Source: Prototheca cutis (Eukaryota > Chlorophyta > Trebouxiophyceae > Chlorellales > Chlorellaceae). From it: a stretch of 64,000 nucleotides of DNA. Made by a program: the position numbers and the translations under genes. Location: contig BCIH01000018.1 of the NCBI GenBank assembly GCA_002897115.2, forward strand, positions 62,001 to 126,000. The letters run 5' to 3'. The notes beneath the pieces were generated by a model that was not told the DNA's origin, did no database searches, and was given only the letters and a program-made list of their open reading frames with translations. This document shows positions 25,078 through 37,191 of the stretch, in pieces (positions within the stretch are counted from its first letter, which is position 1; every line of letters begins with the position of its first letter).

Positions 25078-26355
25078 GGCACATTCTTGACACATGGTCT
25101 TCAGGGCCCTCCTACGCCCACCAACCTCGCCCGATGCACGACAATTTTTATCCCAAAGTACTGACGCAGTCTGCGGGCACCTCTGGGAAGGAGGTGGGCG
25201 TGCCTGCACGCAGTCCCCCTCCAAAGCACCCCAGAGCGCCGTTCCATGGATCGAGACCTCTGAACAGCGTGGATAGGGCCTTTGCAGCGCCTTTTTCTTC
25301 CAGAATTATGTATATCAACAAATCTTAGAAGATGAGAGATGGAAAGAGCACCTGGTATTCGCGACTGAAGTGGTTTCACGAACACCGTCTTAAAGACCCT
25401 TGATCATTACGCCACTTCCCGGAACGGAACACTGGGCTGCCATGCAACGATCCAAGGACCATTGTCTGAGGTGAGAAAGAGTCCCAGGCCGGGAGTTGCA
25501 GGCCATGCATGCAAGACGAGAAGGTGGTACTTGTCACTAGCAAGGCGAATCGTGACAAGAAAGCATGGTTGGAAAATGTGGAATCCACTGGGATGTGGTG
25601 GTTGGGGCCAGGCCGACGGGCAGCCTGGCGTGCAACAACTCCAGCCATTTCCACATTGCAGAGTGAGTGGGAGACGTGTGGAGCCCACAGGGTGACCGTT
25701 ACATTGCGTCAGTGGCCGCAGTCCCATCCGTGGCATGTTCTTTGGCATGTTACTGCAGGGTCTGCACTTTCGCACCGCTCGCCGGACTCCTGGCGAGCTC
25801 CCAGATCCCCGGCAGGACCCTGGGCTGGTCCTGGTCCCCTGCTTTGCTGCCACCTAATAGCCAGTCTGTCAACAGCTGCAACATCCGATCGGCAAATCCA
25901 CGGAGGCACCATTGCACATCTGCGGCCAACGCCATGCAGTAGTGGGTGGGTGGGTAGGTGGGCGGGTGTGTTTATGTGTGGGTGCGCTTATGTGTGGGTG
26001 CGCACGTGCAGAGTGCGCCTGGACATGGGCACGGAGTGCGCCGGCGCAACCACAAGTGCACGCAGCGTGCGAGGTGTCAACTGGCCGCCGGCTGACACCC
26101 TCCCCGACCAAACATGCCGCTCCGCAGATCTGCTGCAAGTGCCATCACAAAGGGTGCCTGGTCCACATCGCCAGCACCAACTGGAGCCACTCTGTCCTGC
26201 AGTGCCCGGCATGCGGCGTGATCCATCGCCGCGACGACAACTCGGGCGCAAACATCCGCTTCCTGGGGTTGTACGCGGTCGTCCACAACACCAACGTCAG
26301 GCCTGAACCTTTTGATAAGCAACTCGGGCCACCCAAGACACCAGGGCAGGGCTGA
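25078..26355 (+). mobile_element. Degenerate transposon-like element, copy 1 (TnpB/Fanzor-type zinc ribbon)
   Basis: The left 300 bases (about 25078-25390) match 52023-52345 closely, including the blocks CAGGGCCCTCCTACGCCCAC and GACAATTTTTATCCCAAA. The right end, exon 26128-26355, is a 75-aa frame preceded by a good acceptor site. It reads CCKCHHKG, then LQCPACGVIHRRDDNSGANI, then RPEPFDKQL and a stop. Two CxxC pairs followed by an RDxN motif are typical of the C-terminal zinc ribbon plus last RuvC motif of TnpB/OrfB and eukaryotic Fanzor proteins. The central 700 bases show no intact RuvC-I or RuvC-II motifs and do not align with copy 2. It is most likely a remnant. An unrelated host zinc-ribbon gene is a weaker alternative. 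Confidence 0.5.
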
Positions 26356-26880
26356 GCATTGGCCCCCCTGGCATACCTTCCTTTGGCATGAGCCATATCG
26401 CCACGGGTTTCGGCCTCCGGGCTGGAGCCCGCGGCGACTTCCGCACTTTGAAAAGTGTCGAGGGTCACGCAATGAATGCATGCCAAGTCTGACTGTGCAT
26501 TTCTTGCATACCCGCCTGCGGGGACGCCTCTCATCAACATTTTGGCGTGCCCGAGGGACACGCATCCCGAATCACTGGCAGCCCCCAAGCATTCCTTGAA
26601 CGGACAGCACAACAAGTCCATACTGTCTATCTGACCTGTTTGCATGTGCGAAACATCCTGGTTTCACACACTACATGTCAACTCTGCGTCGCCAGGCAGG
26701 GAGGGCAGGCGGCGCAAGAACGGTGCATGCGGGGTCAATTCCTGAGGGACTGGCCGTGCTGCTGGGACAGACATGTCGCGTAGAATAGCGCCATTTTGAG
26801 AACCTGAACAAAAGCAAGTTCTGAGGATGCCCTTTTCATAAAAAGAAGTCCCGCTCCATGCGTGCGGCGTCCCACTGCGG
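26356..26880. other. Region between element copy 1 and the AP180 3' end
   Basis: About 525 bases. No recognised gene or structure. Confidence 0.4.
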
Positions 26881-29800
26881 TTACAGGCCGCCCGGGGAGG
26901 GATTGCGGTTGACCGACCCCGGGGTCAGCGAGGACAGTGCGGCAAACGGGTCGCGCGCGCCCGCGGCCGCGACGAGGTCCTCCCCCCCCACGCTGCCCGG
27001 CGTGCCTGTGGGCGGCCTGCCACGCATGGATGCGGAGCCGCCGGGCGTCACACGGGCGCCGGCTTGCGCCGCACCGAGCCCCGCCGCCGCGCCGCCAAAG
27101 AACGAGACATCCAGCGGCGGTGGGCGGGGCGCGCCGGCGCCAAAGGCTGCCGGTCCGGCCTGGCCTGCCACGGGGATGGCCTGCGGCGATGGCCCCGGGG
27201 ATGGCCAGCCCTGCTGGACCCAGTCAGCGCCCTGGGTGGATGCGGCGGGGCCCCCGGCAGTGGCATAGCCTGCGGGGACCGGCTGGGGCGTTGTGGGCAG
27301 CGCAAACGGGTCGACTGCTCCCGCCGGGGATGGCGCAGGAGCAGGCCATTGAGCTGTGGGGGCGGCACCGCCAGTGGCCCCCCCCATGAACCACTGCTGG
27401 TGCTGCGGTACCTGCGGTTGCTGCTGCATGGGCAGGGCAAAAGGATCCCCGGCAGCAGCGGCCGGCACAGCGGCAGCGTACACACCACCAGTTCCAGGCA
27501 GCGCAAATGGATCATGCGGAGCCGCCGGCTGTGCCGGTGCCACGCCATGAGCAGGAACCCCAGAGTCAACCGTCAGCTCGCTCAGGAGGTCCATTATGGA
27601 CGGCTGCTGCGGCTGGGGCGTCGCAGTATTGCCAGCAGCTACGGGTGATGTGCTGGCCAACAGGTCATCGGCGGCTCCTGGTGCTCCAGCTGGCCCAGCG
27701 GCGCCAGAGGGTGAAGAAACAGGCCCTGCTCCGGATGGAGAAGGCTCCCCCTCGTCGCTCTCGTCCTCGGCCCGTGGCAGCGCAAGTAGCATGCCCGGAT
27801 CATTAGAACCCATGCGCTGCACCGGACGTGCCGACGCTGCTGCAGACGCCCCACCCGTGCTTCCGCGGGCCGACCCGGGCCCCGTGGCACGGCCCTTGCG
27901 CAGGGGCCCGCGGCGCGCGGCCGGGGCCGAAGCGCCCTCGGGCACGGGGGCCTCGGCCAGGTAGGCTTCCATGCTTGCCACAAAGTCTTCGGGCGGCGCC
28001 GTCAGTGCGGGGAGGTTTGTGCCAGCGTGGGAGCCACTCAGCTGACCCACGGCGCCGTAAAACAGGCTCAGCGCCTCGGTGCCCGCCCCGGCCTCACGGT
28101 ATATCTCCAGGCCCTTGACTGTTTTGAGTGAAGGTGTTTTGGAGTCCGATTGTTGTTCGTGGGGTCCCGTTCAAATCAAGTACCGTCCTTTGTTGCTTCT
28201 ACCTCCATTGTCATTACTACAAGGCATACCCGGGCCATGCAGCTTGTTGCCCCTGTTGTCAATGAGGGCCCCTCCTGAACACACGCACACACACTCTCTT
28301 TCTCGCAAGAGAACAATCCCCCCCCCCCAACCCACCGGCTTCCAGGTAGGGCATCGAGAAGTAGGCGTCCGCCAGGTTGATCACCCCCTCGCTGACAGCC
28401 TTGTAGAGCCGGAACGACTCACGGACCACCATGTCCAGTGCCGCCTGATTTGTCAATGAGCAGCAGTGTTTGGAGGTTTTTATTGGTTTGGCTGTTGCTC
28501 TTTCTTTTGGTGGAAATTTGGATTCTTTGGGGTGCTTAACTGCTTTCTGAGAGAACGAGTGACCGAAGAACCTGGGCACAGCCTGGGCCAGCGACTTACT
28601 TAAACAAGCCCCCCCCCCCCCCCAAAAAAAAAAAAAAAACAAATAAATAAATTTAGACGTACGATGGCCACGGCATCGTTGGCAGCGGCGCCACGGGGCA
28701 CGCAGTCCACCAGGCGCCGCAGCAGGCGCTGCAGGTGCGGCAGCTGGTGCAGGAGTTCTGCCGGGGGGAGGTTACGGAACCGACCGTCATCGCTCCCGCT
28801 GCCACTACCGGCGGTGCTACCCCCGGCACCCGCAGACGGTGAGTTTGGACTGGCCAGACCATGGCCGGACACCGGGAACGCGGCGGAGGCGGCCCCGGCG
28901 TCTGCACCAGTGCTGCCACCGCCAGCACTGCCCCACCCCTCTCCAAACGTGCCGCCGCCGGTGGCATGCTGCCCCGGGCTGGCAGCCATGGAGCAGCAGG
29001 TCCAGCGGATGGCAGCCCACACCGCCAGCTGTTCGTCGAGGTACTTGCCATAAGCACGGACAAACTCGGAAAAGTCAAACCGCCCTGCGATGTTTGTCGT
29101 GTCAATAAAGTTGTCCACAGCAAAAGGGTGCGGCCGGGGTCCCTCGCCTGGACCACGCAGCAGCTCATCCCACACGCCGGGGCCCGTCTCCGCCATCAGT
29201 CGGTGCAGTGTGATCAATGTCTTCAGCGCCGTCTGCAGAGTGTTGGGTGGGTTATCTTGGGTGGGGAGGTGTGCGGGTTGTGCTGATCGAGGGAGGGGAA
29301 GGAGGGAGCAAAGACGTGCATGCATGTGTGTGCACATGGCTGGGGAGGGGAGAGAAGAGGCAGCAAACGGAGGGCCGGAATCTCGACAAAAGGCGCCAGG
29401 CCAGCGCCACAGTCCCCACCGGAAAATCTCTCGCCCACCCACCCATGCGTACCAGCCAGTCGGTGGCATTGTGCAGGCGCTCCAGCAGCTGGGACACGAC
29501 ATAGGACGTGGAGGTCCCACCGTAGCCCCCAACAACCGCAAGCTTGAGTGCTGCATTGAAAAATATGGACGTGTTCAGAGCGGGATGGGGATTCCTCTCC
29601 ATGCACAGTCACATGCACCATCACTCCTTCCACACGAGTCAAACTACACCCCCGTACGCACTCCGGACGTGCTTCTCCTTTGGCGGGACGTGGGTGCGGG
29701 CTGAGGTGGCCTTGACCAGGGCCACGTCCAAGTTCTGCGGGTGGGATCACGAAAGCCATGTGGCTCACCCTTGCTGCTGTGCCATGCCATGGCACCCAGC

Positions 29801-29994
29801 CATGTGGGCCAGGACAACTGCATGGTGGCTTAGCCACCCTTGTCCCAGGCCACAGGCCCATGCATGGCAAGACCCAGTACCTTTGTGTCAGCGCGGGATA
29901 TCTTCGTGCCCGTGAGCTTCCATGCGTCAGAGGCTTTCACGCCGAGCTGGCGCACAGACTGTTTGACAGACTGCGCCGTCGTCAACTCCGTCAT
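26881..29994 (-). CDS. AP180/CALM-type clathrin assembly protein (ANTH domain)
   Basis: Endocytic adaptor that binds phosphoinositides through its ANTH domain and recruits clathrin/AP-2. Six exons join in frame to 733 aa: 29881-29994, 29662-29734, 29453-29550, 28663-29232, 28336-28444 and 26881-28118. The N-terminus has VKQSVRQLGVKASDAWKL and then LDVALVKATS...HVPPKEKHVR, the lipid-binding Lys cluster. ALKTLITLHRLM, RESFRLYKAVSEGVINLADA and VKGLEIYREAG complete the ANTH fold. A Gly/Ser-rich insert of about 110 residues splits the domain inside exon 4. The disordered C-terminal half carries at least four Asp-Pro-Phe repeats (DPFAL and DPFAALS), typical AP-2/clathrin-binding motifs. Confidence 0.93.
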
Positions 29995-30453
29995 GCTGGC
30001 GGACGGTCAGGAGCCACCCCTGCCAGCAGGGAGATCGCCAGCAGGCACGGTCTGGGGTCCGCCCCCACTCGAAGATCCGACAAACTGTCAAATACAATAC
30101 AGTACACAATGCATTGATGTTCTGGGCTGTCAATGCAGTTGGTCCCTGACGGGATCTCTTTCTAGGACCCCGCTCGTTTCTTCAGAGACCAGCGGTCCCC
30201 AAAGGCTCGTCCCACCCCAGATCGTGCCGCAGGCACCCCTCCTGGCAGTGCAAACTCGTGCCGCATCTGGAAAGGGCGACGCCCAGGTCGCAAATGTGTC
30301 AAGCTTGACGGCCCAGAGTGCACTGCGAGTGAAATTTCCACCAAAAAAACATTCAAAGCCTTGACTTTGTTGCGGCGCAAGAGGCAGCAGCCCCAACAGC
30401 AGACGCCTCATCACCCGGGCATCTGCACGACCTAGGGCCTCTCTTCTGGCACA
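29995..30453. other. Divergent intergenic region, AP180 and SR protein
   Basis: About 460 bases between diverging start codons, expected to hold both promoters. No distinct motif recognised. Confidence 0.4.
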
Positions 30454-31786
30454 ATGTCCCGCTACGCTGCTGACCGTGGTTGCCTGGTGTATGTTGGAAA
30501 TCTTCCCGATGACATTCGGGAGCGCGAGGTGCGCATGGGGACTGGGGTGGCGCCCCCCCGCAGCTGTGCCACTGTCCCTGCGCGGGGTGGGGTCCCAGGC
30601 AGCGGGTGGGGGCTTGTGCGCACATGGCACATTACTCATCATTGTGTATGCTTGACGCGGTGGTCTTAGCCCACACCCCCGCCCCTACCTGCAGATCGAC
30701 GACCTGTTTGCCAAGTACGGCCGGGTGCGGCACATCGACCTGAAGACCCCGGCTCGTCCCCCTGCCTTTGCCTTTGTGGAGTTTGACGATCCCCGGGACG
30801 CCGAGGACGCCGTGCGCGGCCGGGACGGCTACGACTTTTACGGCAACCGCCTGCGCGTGGAGCTGGCCAAAGGCTCCCGGGGCGCCGGGGGCGCAGGCGC
30901 AGGCGCAGGCGCGGGCAGCTTTGGCGGCGGCCGCAGCGCAGGCGGCTCCAGCTTCCACCCCCGCTCCACCGGGTTCCGCGTGACGGTCAAGGGCCTGCCC
31001 ATGTCCGCCAGCTGGCAGGACCTCAAGGACCACTTCCGCAAGGTCTGCACCCCAGCCTTCACCAACGTCGTCCGCGATCGGGGCCAGCCCGTTGGCATCG
31101 TCGAGTTTGAAACTGAAGAGGACATGGACCGCGCCATCCGGTGCGTTTTAGGGTTTTTTGTGATTTCATTCGTTTGATGAGTGGCATGTGTCCTGCTTTT
31201 GGATTTTTTGGTTGTGGTGCGGCGGCTGCCAGGCTGCAGGACGGGGGCTGCGGTGGTGGATTTGCAGGGGGAGGCCCTGGGCTTGATATGCATGCATCAC
31301 CACCCCTTTGCACGCACGCGCACACACACACACACACACCAAGCAACGCCCTCTCCCCCATGCAGGCGCCTGGACGACACCGAGTTCAAGAACCCCTTTG
31401 AGCGGTCATACATCCGCATCTACGAGGAGGGCCGCAGCGGCGGCGGCCGTGGCCGCTCTCGGTCTCGCTCCCCCCGCTCCCGCTCCCGCTCTCCCCGCGG
31501 CCGGCGGTCCCCGTCTCGCTCCCGCTCCCCCCGCGGCCGCAGCCGGTCCCGCTCCCCCGCCTCGCGGTCGCCCAGCCCGCGCCGGTCCATGAGCCGCAGC
31601 CCCTCGCCCCGTGGCCGCAGTGCAAGCCGCAGCCGCAGCCCGGCTCGGAGCGCAAGCCGCAGTCGCAGCCCGGCTCGCAGTGCCAGCAGGAGCCCCTCAC
31701 GCAGTCGCAGCCCTGCTCCCAGCCGCAGCCCTGCTCCCAGCCGCAGCCCGCCACGCAGCCGCAGCCCCACGCCCCGCGATGACTGA
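30454..31786 (+). CDS. SR-family splicing factor (SRSF1/SR34-like)
   Basis: Pre-mRNA splicing regulator with two RNA-recognition motifs and an RS domain. Exons 30454-30528, 30695-31140 and 31366-31786 join in frame to 313 aa. RRM1 has RNP2 CLVYVGNLP and RNP1-like FAFVEFDD. A Gly/Ala linker follows. RRM2 has the pseudo-RRM signature SWQDLKDHFR (SWQDLKD is diagnostic of SRSF1-type proteins) and GIVEFETEEDM. The C-terminal 110 residues are Arg-Ser and Ser-Pro repeats. Such proteins sit in nuclear speckles and their RS domains are phosphorylated. Intron 2 contains a CA repeat just before the acceptor. The gene diverges from the AP180 gene. Confidence 0.95.
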
Positions 31787-32886
31787 TCGGGCCCGGCCTT
31801 TGTGGCATGGCGATGGCGCGGCGAGAGGTCGCTGTTGAGCGGGCATCGTGCTCGGAGGAGGGAATGGGATTGGCCTGATGGATGTGGGTGGGGGTGCATG
31901 GATCCCGCGTGTCTGGCGTGCAGATGCACGGCGAGAGGGTTTTTCTCGCCTGTGTTGCCTGCGTGGACATGGCGCCTTGGTTTGAATTGCGTTGGTGAAT
32001 GCACAGGGTCTGCGTTCTTTCCTTCTTCACGCTGCCACAGCTGCCTCACGAACGTGCACCGACCGCCCACGATCGTGGTAGTGCTTCTCAAACGCAGTGC
32101 GGCGCCACTGTGTATGCTTGTTTGCTTGCATGCTTGTGACCTTCCCAACCCAGCCTCCCCACCTTTGCCGAGGGATGGATGCCAGCGGCGAAAAATGGAT
32201 TGGCGCCCGGGACGTATGGCTCGCTGTAACCTCGGACTGGACGCCGGGGACCGTCGGCTCTGTCACGCGTTTGCCTGCGGAGCTGTGCCCTGGAAAAACT
32301 GCTGTGGCGGCACCAGGGGAGCTGGAATGGCCGACCGCGTATTGGAAGGGGGATGGACTCGCGGCAACGGGACGTGTGTGCGCTGACAGGTCATTCGTTT
32401 AGTAGGGGACGCACGGCAGGCGACAGGACTCGTGCAGGAGGGAGTGTCTCATTCAAGGAAACTGCCGCAAAGGCGGATGGCTGGTGTGCCTAGCGTCAGC
32501 AGAAGCGTGCCGCGGAGCCGTGGCTTCAGGGGACATGGACAATCTAGGGGCGCGGCATTGCTGCTGGACATGGAGGGAGGGAAGCACCGGGGACCATGGC
32601 GCTCGCTGGCGAACCGATCCGTGATACAGGACGTGCGCAATGGACGCAGGGCGGGCATTCATGTCTCTGAGTTACGCGACGCTGCAGCTCTGCCGCGGGA
32701 TTGCTGCAGTCAACTGCTGGACATGGCAATGCTTTGAACATCCATCTTGCGAGGACCGTGCGCGTGTTTGCGATGGGACAGCCCTGTCACATCATGAGCA
32801 GGAGCATGTGGGAGCACCAAAAACTGGCTGGATCGTGGGACATCGGGGACAGGTGGACATCTTTCAGGGACTCCTTGCTGCCATGC
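31787..32886. other. Convergent intergenic region, SR protein and SDR
   Basis: About 1.1 kb between two gene 3' ends. Only short shadow frames; no gene, repeat or RNA element recognised. Confidence 0.45.
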
Positions 32887-34919
32887 TCAGTTGGCAGGCT
32901 CTGGCGGCACTTGGCCTGGCTCGAGCCCCACAGCCTTCACCGTCCAGTCCCAGACCCAGCGGATCAGCTCGGGGTCCTCGGAGGCTGGCAGCGGCGCGTG
33001 CGGCCGGCAGTCGCTGTCAAAGTAAATGTCCGTCGGATCGGTGTCAAGTTCGGGTGCCGTGGCACAGTGCAGCGTCGACCGCGCGCCTGGAAGGAAGGAA
33101 AATGTGGGCTTGTTATTGGGTGAGGATTTTTGGGTTTTTTTGATATACTTGACGGCATGCATGGATGGTCATGTGGTTGGGTGGGTGGGTTCCGTTTGCT
33201 TGCTGGTGTCCTGACCAACCCCTGCATTGATATCAACACCCCTCAACACTGCACTGCACCCAAACCCAAAATAAACTGTAAAAAAATTCATGTGCAAGAC
33301 ACGGAACAGCAGGCTTTCCTTGTCGTCGTATGAGGGTGTGGGTTTTGCATAGTACCACCACAGCTGCCAATCAGGCCTGTCGCCAGCACACCACAACACA
33401 GACACGCTGGGGAAAGGAATCACCCAAACTCTGCAGCAAAACAGCACACACGTCCCACCTTGCTGGGGCGTCAGCAGGGCGAGTCCCATCGTCTTTTGGT
33501 AGAGCCACTGCATCGCACTCGGCAGCGTGTTGATGACGTTGGTCAGGACCTCGCCCGGGTGGATGGCCACGCTGCGCACGCTGTGCCCCGCGCGGCGCTG
33601 CGTCTCGCGCGCCGCGATCACCTGCAGCAGCTTGCTCTGCGCGTACGCCCGCAGCGAGGTGTAGCCGGTGCCGAGGTTGGGGTCGGCGCGGTCGACGATG
33701 CCCAGATAGTGCAGCCGGGACGCCACGTTCACCACACGCGCGGGCCGCCCCGTCTTTATATATGCGTATAAGTGTATGTGTGTGGGGGCTTAAAAGCGAG
33801 GGATATGCATTGGCGGGCTGCAGGGTGAAAGTGAGGAGCGGCGCATGCTCGTTCCTAAATATAAAAACCCTGGCTCAGACCTTGTCGGAGGCGGCACGGA
33901 GGCTGGGAAGCAGGAGGATGCTCAGCAGGAAGGGACCAAGGTAGTTGGTTGCCAGATGCGACTCAAAGCCCTCTGCCGTCACCGTGCGCTTGGCTGTTGG
34001 TGAGGGAGTAGGGTTGAGTTTGGGTGGTTGATCGTCAAACCAATCATAATAAACCACGCTGCATCCACCATCCTGAAAGAACACATTCAGCCCGGTTTCC
34101 CCACCTCCAATGGCAAAGATGCCAGCGTTGTTGACTAGGATGTGGAGGGGCAGTCCCTTGGCTTCCCATGCGGCGGCAAACTTCCGTACAGAGGCCATGC
34201 TGGACACATCACACTCCATCACCTGTGGGCAGTATTTTTAGCAAGGTTTCTGCGCGTATCGCTGAAGGGGGTTTGTTATTTCGCGTCCACGTCCCGAAGC
34301 ACCTGGATCCTTGCACCATCACATGCATGTCCCCCCCCACACACACTCACCTCCAGGACGGGCTTCTTATCGCCGGCCGCTGCCGCCTGCTGCTCAAGCT
34401 CCTCCTTCCTTGCCTTGCCCTTGGCAACATTGCGACAGGCCATGTAGACTGCGTGCGGGGAAGGTGCCCGCGTGGGAACAGGCTCTGAACTGTAGTGACC
34501 CCGGCACAGCAATCCAGCACAGGGCCCCCCTTGCCAGTGAGCACTCCCCAGCAAGCCACTGCAGGTCTCGTGCAACCCCAACAAGGCGGACACATGCTTC
34601 ATCGCACCATTTGCACCGCGACGGGCAAACTCGGCGGCAGCCTGCTTGCCAATGCCCTCGGTAGGGCCCGTGATCACCACGTTCAGGCCCTGGCAGGGTC
34701 CCCCAACCTTTGACAACTCCGGCACATTGCGAAGTCTCAGCTTCTGCGCGACGTCCGGTATGGGCATGTGCATGTAGTTGTATAGACAGTATTTCAGTAA
34801 AACATGCTCCAGAACAGGTGCATGGTGGCTCCCGGCAGCCCACAGGGGCTCCGGCTCACCTGGGTGCCGACCTCCAGGCCAATCCCACAAAACTCCTTTA
34901 GCCACTCCAGCGTGGACAT
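32887..34919 (-). CDS. Short-chain dehydrogenase/reductase (retinol dehydrogenase-like)
   Basis: NAD(P)-dependent oxidoreductase of the classical SDR fold. Seven exons join in frame to 360 aa: 34860-34919, 34608-34806, 34351-34448, 34105-34222, 33881-33993, 33459-33753 and 32887-33086. Motifs in order are TGPTEGIG (TGxxxGxG cofactor loop), VYMACRN, CDVSSMASVRKF, LHILVNNAGIF (NNAG), VVNVASRLH (catalytic Ser region), YAQSK (catalytic Tyr-xxx-Lys) and IHPGEVLTNV. The N-terminal 60 residues contain the hydrophobic segment LLKYCLYNYMH, which may act as a membrane anchor. Arg in VYMACRN would suit NADPH, which is an inference. The specific substrate cannot be told. Confidence 0.88.
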
Positions 34920-35610
34920 TGCAACCGCTCTATGAAGGCTTGAAGCTTGTAAAAATGATGAACACTTTTGGATTGCATCGGCTGCCCAAGGCTTGGAAGA
35001 TGCGCTCGGCCGTACACCTAGCCAGGTTCCGTGCGGTAATCCATCCCGTGTGGGTGGATGGGCCACCCGGCTTCGGTTCAGAGCACAATCTCAGACATGG
35101 CACTGGGTGAGTACCAAACAAGCACCTTCCCAACGCGATTGCAACACAAACATTGCCATCCGCACATTACGATGCACTTGCACGCTGATCTGAATTGCCT
35201 TTGGATATGTTCATCCGTTGCCGGGCGTTCCCATACCTGATTGTCGAGAGGAGGCCGACTTGGAGTTGGACGCATTCCGGTACCTGCACGCGCATCCATT
35301 TGTCGGATTCCCGCGGCATAGGACAACCCGCTTTTGCACGTGTCATCTGGACGCGAGATCGCCATGTCTTTGCGCGTGGAGCGTCGCATCGAGGGTGAGA
35401 ATGCGTCTGGCCGGGTGGATCTCCACCACCGATGGCGGTCGCCATCAAGGCAGCCACGACCGCTGGCATGTTCGGTTTTTAGCAGCAAGGTACTCAATCC
35501 ACGAGCCCCAATCAATGCACTCCAGGTGATGGCCCCTATTCAAAGCTTGTCTTGACTTTTAGAGGAGCGAATGTCCGCCGGCTCTTCAAGCCCGGTGTGT
35601 TCTGGCCAGT
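34920..35610. other. Divergent intergenic region, SDR and PWWP gene
   Basis: About 690 bases between diverging genes. The unresolved first exon of the PWWP gene may fall in the right part; an ATG frame starting MSAGSSSP at 35571 is one candidate. Confidence 0.4.
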
Positions 35611-36786
35611 TTGTGCGAAAAGGGTGGTGGAATTGTGGGTGCCGGACACCTTTGGTTGATGTGCAGCAAGCTCGATGTTCATACAGGACATTCACGGCAA
35701 AGAGCGTCCCAAATTCCAGTCACGCATGATGTCATTGACGCTCGCACGTCCACGCATCCACCTGCAGGTCGAGCAGCCGAACACACCGAGCGCCCTGCCG
35801 CCTCATCGGGAGCAAACTACGATGAAGAGGAGTCTTCCCCACGTGGTGAGCATAGTCTTGTTATTATTGAAAATGCTGTTGTGAGACAGTGCTTGGATCC
35901 ATATGTGCAGAATGTGCTTGGGGCTATTCTGTGTTGGCAGCGGCGCCATCTCCCCCCAGTGTTCTGTTTCATTTCTGCCCTTTTATTTTTTCAAAATGCT
36001 CCTGACCCACCCATCCGAGCAGCCAAACGGGCGCGGCGGGAGTGGGATCAGGCAGTGGTCGTGACGCCCGTGCTGGCGATGGACGACCCGGGGGCCATGC
36101 TCCACACGCCCAGCCCTCGGACGCCTGCGCCGCGGGGGATCTCTGCCTTCCGTGCTGGTCCCAGGCGTGCGTCAGTGGAAGAATGGGCGCACCATTTGCA
36201 AGGCCGGCAGGCAGTGGAGCCGACGCCCACTTCCCAGCAGCCACACCACCCGGCCTCAGCCCCGCTGCCACTCACTTCCCAGTCGGCCCCGTTCAGGCCG
36301 GGCGACGTCGTCTGGGCCAAACTCCCCACCTTTCCTTGGTGGCCAGCCCAGGTCCAGGCACCCGAGGCCAAGCAGAGCAAGGCCGGAGGCCAGACCCCTC
36401 CTGGCTCCGTATTCGTTGTATTTTATGGTCAGCGTGTTGGGCAGGCACGGGGGCCCCAAATTGGCGTCTGATCATCATGTTGGTGCTGCAAAAACAAGAG
36501 GGGATTGGGAGCAGGACAGGAGGCATGCAGTGGCCTGGCTGCACCAAACCAACCTCCCTTGTTTTTGCAGCTTGACCCCATCACCACCTCATTCCATACC
36601 AACCCAGGTACGGCAGACTACGCCAAGGTCCCAATCCAGGACTGCGCGGCATTCGGGGCCGGGCATCCGCACTACACGCGGCATGCCGGTGCGCAGCGCC
36701 GGGGTCTCCAGCGGGCCATTGATCTGGCATGGCAGGCGCTGGGGCTGCCGCGGCCGGACGTCGCAGGCAAGCCGCGAGGCGGCTGA
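35611..36786 (+). CDS. PWWP-domain chromatin-associated protein, 5' end uncertain
   Basis: PWWP domains read methylated histone lysine (commonly H3K36me) together with DNA. Exons ending at 35845, then 36023-36427 and 36608-36786, join in frame. With the first in-frame Met at 35611 this gives 272 aa; a Met at 35659 or an upstream exon is equally possible. A basic patch, AKRARREW, lies at the exon 1/2 junction. The PWWP core is FRPGDVVWAKLPTFPWWPAQV, with strand GSVFVVFYGTADYAKV formed across the second junction. The C-terminal helix ends LAWQALGLPRP. The gene precedes BRE1 on the same strand by about 400 bases. Function beyond chromatin reading is unknown. Confidence 0.75.
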
Positions 36787-37191
36787 GCGGACAAGGCCGG
36801 CGGCTGGGCAAGCCATATGTTTTCAGCTTGCAACCTTGTTGGACAAATTCACAGAGCTGAAAAGATGTTTCTGGAGTGCAGAGAACTGGAGTACAGGGTG
36901 AGCAGATTCCCCTCTGGATGGGGGGTTGAAATGGGACAGTGTTTTGCCCAGGCACTGTGGGCAAATGGTGCCAGCTGACAGGGGCCGGCCTGACCGGCAG
37001 GACACTGCCGGGCAGTAAATGTCTCCAAGCCCCGCACCACCCACGGTGCTGCGCAGCGCACCATAACGACAACCCGTCATGCGCATGGCACACTTGCACT
37101 ATTTTGTCCAAGTATCAAGGTGCAGGGCAGTGGGCGGCGTGGCGTGAGCCTCCGTGTCTGTCGGGTAATGCCCCGCAGGTGACGGGAGGCC
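36787..37191. other. Short gap between PWWP gene and BRE1
   Basis: About 400 bases. An open stretch at 36823-36898 followed by a GTGAGC donor-like site (frame LATLLDKFTELKR) could be an upstream BRE1 exon, but phase was not established. Confidence 0.35.

Noticed and set aside
31400..31786. Tandem repeat array
   Set aside because: The repeated CGC/AGC pattern is coding sequence for the Arg-Ser domain of the SR protein.
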